A stretch of DNA of 24,697 bases, from positions 7,959,781 through 7,984,477 of the forward strand of contig BFEA01000006.1 of the NCBI GenBank assembly GCA_003427395.1, given 5' to 3'. Position numbers and translations under genes: made by a program. A model generated the notes under the pieces. That model was not told the DNA's origin. It made no database searches and saw only the letters and a list, made by a program, of their open reading frames with translations. Origin of the DNA: Chara braunii (taxonomy: Eukaryota; Streptophyta; Charophyceae; Charales; Characeae). Below, in pieces: positions 18,721-24,697 of this stretch (position 1 is the stretch's first letter; every line of letters starts with the position of its first letter).

Positions 18721-19649
18721 GAGATGGAATCGGAGGGATCTGTGATGGAAGGCCTGCGAAAGAGGGATAGGGTCAAGGAGCCCACTCATCCGCCTAGTAC
18801 GCGGGGTTGGGAGCGAACGAACGCACCCAAAGTGGAGATTGGCCTCTTCAATGGTCATCATGTCTCTAACTTCCTCGATAAAGTCGAACAGTTGGCGTCC
18901 CAACACGAATGGAATGAGGAACAGATGTTAAAAGATTTATCCATGTAGACCTGAAGGAGGAAGTCGGTGAATTGATCGGGAAGGCAGAGTCATCGTGGAG
19001 AAGGTTCCATGATGACATGAGGAATAAGTACCGACCGGGTGAGGAGCAGTTGACCAGGGATGATCTTGAGAAGATGAAACGATATGACTACGCGTCGGCA
19101 GGACAATTTCTGGCAAAATATGAGCATGCTTCATATAAGGTTTTGACATTGTCGGAGCATGACAAGTGTTTTTTCTCCCTCATGCATTTTTCAGGTGCAG
19201 AGCAGCGAGACCTGATTCGCGGGACAGAAGGAAGACTTATATGGGACACGATACGAGAAAACTTTATAAGAGGAGAGTTTGATCAGCACTTTTGCTATAT
19301 CCTGCGCCAAGCGAGGAAGGGAAAGGAACTGAGGGATTGCGAGAAGAGAGGTGAAGGCAAGAGGGTAGTTGAGGAAGAAAAAGGGCATGAATCCCCCTAG
19401 TCATCAGAGGCTTAGTCGGCAGGGCCATCTTCTTCCCCTGTGCGACAAGAGTCACAAAGAAGTGTAGTGAAAAAAGGGAGTTGGATGGGGTGCAGGAAGA
19501 AGAGAATGAGAGATCAGTGGTCGAAGGTAGTATGTGATTTTTGTAGGGAGGTCGGCCATACACCTCGTAGATGTAAGAGGGCGAGGCAAGTGCGAAGGGA
19601 AGAAAAGGAAAGGAGTGATAGGGGAAAGGGCGCGATCGACCCAGTATAA
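18721..19649 (+). pseudogene. Broken Gag with intact CCHC zinc knuckle
   Basis: Pieces 18724-18948, 18972-19400 (open from about 18945) and 19440-19649 form one Gag of about 310 codons. The first has KVEIGLFNGHHVSNFLDKVE, a capsid-start pattern common in plant-type Gag, and shifts frame near 18940. The second continues as a helical, charged capsid region with SWRRFHDDMR near its start. Two in-frame UAGs (19398-19400 and about 19413-19415) precede the last piece, which holds C-X2-C-X4-H-X4-C at 19533-19574, all four ligands present, and basic flanks for RNA binding. Gag would form the particle and package RNA. No protease or RT follows. The best-guess start is ATG 18724; ATG 18703 also is in frame. 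Confidence 0.7.
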
Positions 19650-20512
19650 TCTAAGCTCAGTGGAAGGTAGAGAAGGTAAGTTCAAGCGGATCAAACCATG
19701 CGAGTTGATTGCGAGGCAGAGAAAATAGATTGGAGAGGGGTTTCACAATAATGGTCTGGTAAAGTGACTTAGGCTGTAGATAGCTCAGCCATATAGGTGA
19801 GGCCAGGAGGTGATGAGTAAGTAGGAACTGGTTCGCCTATACGTCAATAGGATCAAAGTTTCTTATATATGAGGACTGAGCTAGATATGTGCATAGTTAG
19901 GTATAGCCACGACTAGCTTGTCCGTCTGTACATATGCAGGTCGTTGTACTGGACGAATCATTCGTTTCCTCTTTTGGTGTGATTTAGATGGTTATGTTCA
20001 AACGTGTGATATGTTAGCGCGTTGGGATAGACTTGCGGGCGTTGAACTTTTGTTTATGTTTGGACATATCCCGAGGTACTCGTGTGATAGAGACATGGGT
20101 TACTCAGCAGAGTGGGACGCGAGGGCTGAGTACCTATGCTATTTTTGAGAGAGACATTTTATCCTGGTGTACATATTGAGTTGAGACCCTATGAGGTTTG
20201 GTTTTTGTGACGATCACTATCACTCTCACGCGTGTGGCCTATCCTGATGAATTTTGGTTTGTGTGAAGGATGTGTGAATGTGTAATATGTAAAGCTGCCT
20301 ACTCCCCGGTATACTCGTGCAACCTGCCTACGGGCAGCTGATAGGGCAGAGTATAAGGGAAGGAAGTGCAGTCCGTTTGTGAAAAGTTGTGAGGATTTCT
20401 AGAAGATTTATGAGTCTGTGAGACTCGAATGTTTCACCGTGCCGGTTGTTGATTACCTAAGTTGTGATGAGGACCCATAAGATGGTCTCTCTGTGATGTT
20501 TTGTCGTATGAA
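19650..20512 (+). other. No gene; no Pol remnants seen
   Basis: Where Pol would follow Gag, all frames are broken and none has DTG, RT palm, YxDD, RNase H or integrase motifs. This supports loss of Pol rather than simple point decay, though a very decayed remnant could be missed. Confidence 0.5.
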
Positions 20513-20785
20513 GAGACCCCTCGCGATTTTGAGGGAGGCGATGTTGTGTGCTGTGACGAGATCCCTCGTGATTTTGAGAGAGGGGGTGTTTTGTTCTGTA
20601 GTGAGACCCCTCGTGATTTTGAAAAAGGAAGTGTTTTGTTCTGTGGTGAGACCCCTCGTGATTTTTGGAAGAGGGGGTGTTTTGTTTTGTGGCGAGACCC
20701 CTCGTGATTTTTTAAAGAGGTGGTGTTTTGTTTTATGATGAGAACCCTTTGGATTTTGGAAAAGGGGGATGATTTTCGTTGTTGG
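20513..20785 (+). repeat. Array C: six 45-46-bp tandem repeats
   Basis: Units start GAGAYCCCTCGYGATTTT at 20513, 20558, 20603, 20648, 20694 and 20740; part of a unit precedes the first. In units 2 and 4 CCCTC pairs with GAGGG across about 12 bases. In unit 6 CCCTTT replaces CCCCTC and the partner becomes AAAGGG, keeping the stem; unit 3 loses it. Open frames through the array only reflect the near-45 period and are not taken as genes. Confidence 0.85.
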
Positions 20786-21837
20786 AAGACTCACCTTCAA
20801 AGGTGAGTAAATTGATTTATGGCATGGTGAGTTGTCTGATGAGTGATAAAGTCTGACGAAAAGGGTCACTTTTGCTTGGAATGTTTAAGAAGGTCGCAAT
20901 GAGAGCAGGGCGAGATGATGTCTCAGGATGGGTGGCTGCTCGCTCTGATCAAGTCAGGGGTCCCGGCCTTGTGGACGTAGCGGTGATTTTGTTTGTGAGC
21001 GTGTGAAGGATGCCATGCCGTTTTGTGGGAGGGCTGGTAAATGCCTTCAGACCCCTATGTAATCGCGCAGTGGGCCCGTGATTTTGTTTTGCGACGCTCA
21101 GTCTAACCACTTGTGCTAGTTCCGGGACATATTGAGAAATACCAAGCTAAACGGTAAAGGTTAGTACCTCTAGGGCGTAACCCTAGTGGATGGCTGCTAG
21201 CCGGCGCAACCTGGCTGCGAGACCGCGGAGTAAGAGTTTAAGGGGAGTTGCCCGCCCCAGAGAAATTACTCCGTGGGATAGTGATGATTTAGTTTTTTTG
21301 GGGAATCCTGATTGAATGCTTATTAGGAGAAGACCTATCGTTGCGTAACCAACGAGGGTACTGCCGCTAAATAACAATGTGGTGGGCTGTAGTCCTGGTC
21401 CGATCAGCCAAGCTATGGTGGGCCAAGATGGAGACCTAGCCTTTCCGTACTAGACTGCAGAAAGAGCTGAGTGGATATTAAGTATACATATATACCTATG
21501 TATATTTGATTGCGAGAGATTTTTTGAGAAGGAAGGCGAGAGTGCATTCAAAGGTTTCGGTCAGGGTCGGCGTTCCTAGTTTTGGCTAGGACTAGGGACA
21601 CCCAACGGGAAACCGAAGGTTGCCTTGTCGACGTCCTAATTTCTGGGCGGTGAGATGCCCGGGTTAGAAACCTGACAGCGTATAGTTGTGGAGGCATGGT
21701 TTGGCTGAGGCCTCTACCCTGCGTTTGTCGACTAATCGGATTGCCTCCTTTCTCGTCATCATTTGGAGTTTGGATAGATTTATAACTTTATGATTTGGCG
21801 ATGCGACGGGGATGTCGCTTAGTATGATCCGGTAAGC
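20786..21837 (+). other. No gene; stem-loops before the 3' LTR
   Basis: CTAGGG/CCCTAG with a 5-base loop lies at 21170-21186. At 21224-21275 a 10-bp stem (CGCGGAGTAA with TTACTCCGTG, one G-T pair) encloses a GGGG/CCCC hairpin. A purine-rich stretch GAGAAGGAAGGCGAGAG lies near 21520-21540, but it is 300 bases before the LTR, too far for a usual polypurine tract. Confidence 0.55.
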
Positions 21838-24697
21838 TGTCGGTGCGAATACCCTTACAAGGGTATCCGCCCTGTTTTTTTTGCAAACGACAGAAAATAA
21901 GTTTGGCTTAAAGCTTAAGTATACCGCGCGAGCCGCGGCGGCATCTGTGATTTACGTTGACCGGATGGTTGACTAGAATAAAGAGTGTGTGGGCGGGCGG
22001 ATATGAGGCGCGCGTGACCCTTTTATTTTGTTGATTATTGAAAAGTCAGTGTGATCGCCGACCGGATTTATTCCTGATTAAACTAGGATTAAAGAGGTTT
22101 TGCTCTCTGATTGGTACGTTTACCTGTGACCTGCGCATGCATATGGAGGACGACGTCGACGACGGCATGATCCGGTATAGTCGCGCGGTGGGCGTAGAGG
22201 TTGGCGGTTGACAGTTCGGTCTATAGGCCGATGTGTGGGGTTAGAACGTTTCGGTAGATTGGCGCGTCGCGCAGTGTCTATTTATTTAGGCTTCCATCAA
22301 AGCTAGACCCAGCTTTGGGCCTAGCGCTATTGGCTACAGCGTCGGACTTCCACCAGGGAGGTCTAGGGATCGAGACCAGCCAGCGACGACATATGAGTAT
22401 CGGACAGGCGAGGAGGAGCCTAGGGGTTGAGTGCCCGACGGGGCTATTCCCATTGGGTTGTCATCGACGGCGTCAGAATGGTGTTAGTGTTTTTTTTTTT
22501 TTTATTTGTCATATTCTGACGACTAATAGCTCCTAAACAATTTTCATTTTTATTTTTATTATCATTTTATTGTAACGCTGGATTTAGAGGCCGCCATGGC
22601 AGTCGAGGACCTTAAGCGCGCGCCTCCTATGATTGACCTACAGGATTCCGTGTGTTCGAAACACCGGCGAAGTTTCTCTACTAGGGTTGTTTTGAAAACG
22701 TGGACCGAGGAGTTCAACGTGCATGCGGGCCATGGCTGATCGGCCCGCTAGGCGGAAGAAAAAACTTGAGTGGCGAGGGTTGCCGCGGATGCACTATCTG
22801 CCGGCCAAGGTCTGTCGTGAGAGGGTTGAGAGTGAGCATGGCTTGTGGGACCCGGTAGGTGGTGGGTCGTACCTAGGCGCAGTAAATACAGCGTATCGGG
22901 GCGAGGACCGCAAACTGTCGCGGCCACTCGCGGGAAAAGCCCCCCCCACTTTGGCCCTCTAAGTCCGCTTTTGAATATTTGCTACTACCACCAAGGCTCA
23001 GCGCCAGGGCCTGCAGTACCTAAGACCATGCTACGGGCTTGCAGCCCGCGCCTCCGGACTGTAGCCGCTGTCAGGGTGAGCCGCCCGTTGGGAACCCGAA
23101 AGAGGAAGGCGGCCCTGCTTGGGCAGGGCGCCTGGAGGCACCGCGAAGGCTGGTGTGCTGCTGCTGGGTGCGGGCCGCCCGTCGGACTTGGGTATAGCAG
23201 CGAAAGACTGATCCGACTGCCCTATAGCTGGCTCTCCCCGGAGTCTTTCCCAGTGCTGGCCGGAGAAGTAGAAAAGTTCGTTGCGCCAAGGTACTGGCGG
23301 GCTGGCAGTGGAGGCCAGAGGGGACGATGCGAAGCGCTATCGGAAGATGCATGCGGGGAGGGACTGCGCTGGTAGTAAGGAGTGGCAAGGCACCGAGCAG
23401 CGACGGGCGCTAGGCGAACCAAACGAGCGCTGAGCCAAAGCAGTGGGACTGGCCAGGCAAGAGCGCTAGGTAGCACTAAGTCGGCGAAGCATTAAGCAGC
23501 AGTGGGCCGATCGCAAAGGCAGTGAGCCGAGCGACAAAGTAGGCCGAGCGGCATATAGCGGAGCGGGGAGCATGAGTTTGTGGGGGATGAACCTGGGCGC
23601 CATACTGCGCCGGGTGCATATGGCAGCGGAGATGGTGAGGATCTAAGCCGGGCGCAGTCAGAAGTGAGTAGTGGGCTCGATTCCTGATGGAATCGAGCAA
23701 GGTAAGAACGAAGACCAGGGGTTTATAGTAGGGCGAGTTCGATCGCGGTGTCAGTTCGGACGATGGGTTGGTAAAATAGGCAGTAGAAGAGAAAAACGGT
23801 GCGGGATGGTGTAGCGATGGCGGAAACAACTATGGTGGAGGGAAAAAAGGCTATAGCACGCCCGTTCCTTCATAGAATCGGGCGGGGAAAGAGGCATTTT
23901 GGGGGTTTTGAACGTGGGCGACCTCAAATCCGAGGTCGTTTCTTGTGATAAGTTAGTAAGATAGAGGTCAGTAAGAAAGATTAGTGCGCGGAGAGTGTCG
24001 AGGAAGGTGAAAAAGATGGAATGAACCTGGGCTGGGTTCTGCGCCAGGTGCATCCGAAAGGAGCGATGGGGGAAACGAGCCGGGTAGAGCCGGGAAAACT
24101 CGTAACTCGCTCGTTCCTTGATAAAAACGGGCGAGGAAAAGTAGTAAATAGGGGTTTTCTGGTAAGGCGAATCTAATGGAAACATTAAATTGGAGAAAGG
24201 ATAAGTGTAGAGGGAGATTAGTGGAAGATATGGTGCGCGGAGGTATGAAGGGAGGAGAATATGTCGAAGGGGAGAATCGTATAGCACGCCTGTTTCTTGA
24301 CGGAAACAGGTGGGGGAAGATGCAAACTCGGGGTTTTGGGGCAGGGCGATTTTGATGGAGTAGTTAGTTTTGAGATTAGCTGCTTAGATCTAGAATTAGT
24401 AGGAAGGTGTAGTGCAAGGAGATGGCGGGATGGCTGGCCAAGAGAGTGGGAGTATCGCTCGACTTACCTTGAAAGCGAGAACGAGAAGAGACTGACCAGG
24501 GGTTCGAAATCGCTGCGAGTCCGGTGATTAAGTCAGATCTTGCGATGAAGTTGCGGGTTTGAAGGTGCAGGGTGCCGGAGCTGCGCGCAGAATAAGGAAA
24601 GAAAACGACCCTGAAAATTATGGATGTATCTGTCCACTTAGTAGCGGAAGATTCATCTATAATTTACACCTACCAAAAAGGGAAAAGGGAAGGGGGG
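21838..24697 (+). repeat. 3' long direct repeat (LTR), cut by the window end
   Basis: Copy of 8702-11553 at an offset of 13,136-13,144 bases. It repeats the palindrome (21849-21866), the Pol III-like segment (about 22303-22506; B box 22368-22376), the 25S-derived blocks (about 22692-23253, with the reversed piece at 22945-22995) and the hairpin modules (about 23586-24490). One hairpin (matching 10964-10989) gains two further pairs here (CTCGCTCGTT/AACGGGCGAG). Confidence 0.85.

Larger units (their letters stand above)
8702..24697 (+). mobile_element. Large non-autonomous LTR-retroelement-like unit
   Basis: Direct repeats start at 8702 and 21838 with TGTCGGTGCG, and the sequences before them differ, as expected for LTR outer and inner edges. 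The 3' repeat is cut by the window. Between them the only protein recognised is a broken Gag (about 18721-19649) with a CCHC knuckle; no protease, RT, RNase H or integrase motif is seen. This fits a class of elements that keep Gag and borrow Pol in trans. No polypurine tract is obvious just before 21838, which weakens the LTR reading; a tandem repeat of a 13.1-kb unit that includes a Gag relic is the main alternative. Confidence 0.7.

Noticed and set aside
20836-20861. Hammerhead-ribozyme-like CTGATGAG ... ACGAAAA
   Set aside because: The two core boxes are present, but stem II between them pairs poorly and no stems I and III with a UH cleavage site could be drawn. The CTGATGAG words at 17109 and 17229 lack a nearby GAAA.
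20453-20869. Frames through array C with repeated peptide units
   Set aside because: A 45-bp period is divisible by three, so repeated DNA gives repeated peptides in any frame; the period shifts to 46 and breaks the frames.
8702-24697. A genuine tandem rDNA unit
   Set aside because: The rRNA similarity is partial, rearranged and strongly diverged, no 18S or 5.8S was found, and a Gag relic lies in the unit.

Overview
The window looks like repeat-rich, gene-poor nuclear DNA of a plant-type eukaryote. Both retroelements have primer-binding sites resembling the initiator-tRNA-Met type usual in plants, homopolymers and a (GA)n microsatellite are frequent, and the assembly carries Ns. The Gag of the second element reminds me of proteins predicted in the charophyte alga Chara; this is from memory and weak. 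No intact host gene, prokaryotic operon or CRISPR array was found.

Region 1 (1 to about 5100, minus strand): a decayed Ty3/gypsy LTR retrotransposon. From right to left it has an LTR 3' part with a TATA box, a primer-binding site (4347-4359), Gag with a damaged zinc knuckle, an aspartic protease (DTG), a reverse transcriptase (YMDD kept) and the start of RNase H, cut by the window edge. Gag to RNase H lie in one frame, broken by at least five in-frame stops and one frame-shifted linker.

Region 2 (about 5100-8701): intergenic DNA with a (GA)n tract, a purine-rich tract, a tandem duplication and a fold-back with arms of about 26 bp, but no convincing gene.

Region 3 (8702-24697, plus strand): one large retroelement-like unit bounded by direct repeats starting at 8702 and 21838 (period 13,136 bp). 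The second repeat runs off the window, so the first is at least about 2.85 kb long; if the primer-binding-like site at 16760 is real it is about 8 kb. The only recognisable protein is a broken Gag with an intact CCHC knuckle (about 18721-19649). No protease, RT, RNase H or integrase is visible, so the unit looks non-autonomous.

The noncoding part of region 3 is the notable find. The repeat carries a tRNA/SINE-like Pol III promoter segment and diverged 25S rRNA pieces in both orientations, one with a 25-base match to my recollection of plant 25S. It also has a series of hairpins with related loops and covarying stems. Further inside are (A) ten hairpins with a constant TAAGTT loop and changing, often compensated stems, (B) five regular ~122-bp repeats each closed by an AAATTTGG/CCAAATTT-type stem, (C) six 45-46-bp repeats with a partly compensated stem, and a GC-rich cluster of strong stem-loops at 15.1-16.1 kb. 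Together they suggest an element selected for RNA structure rather than coding. All comparisons to known families are from memory; no search was run.
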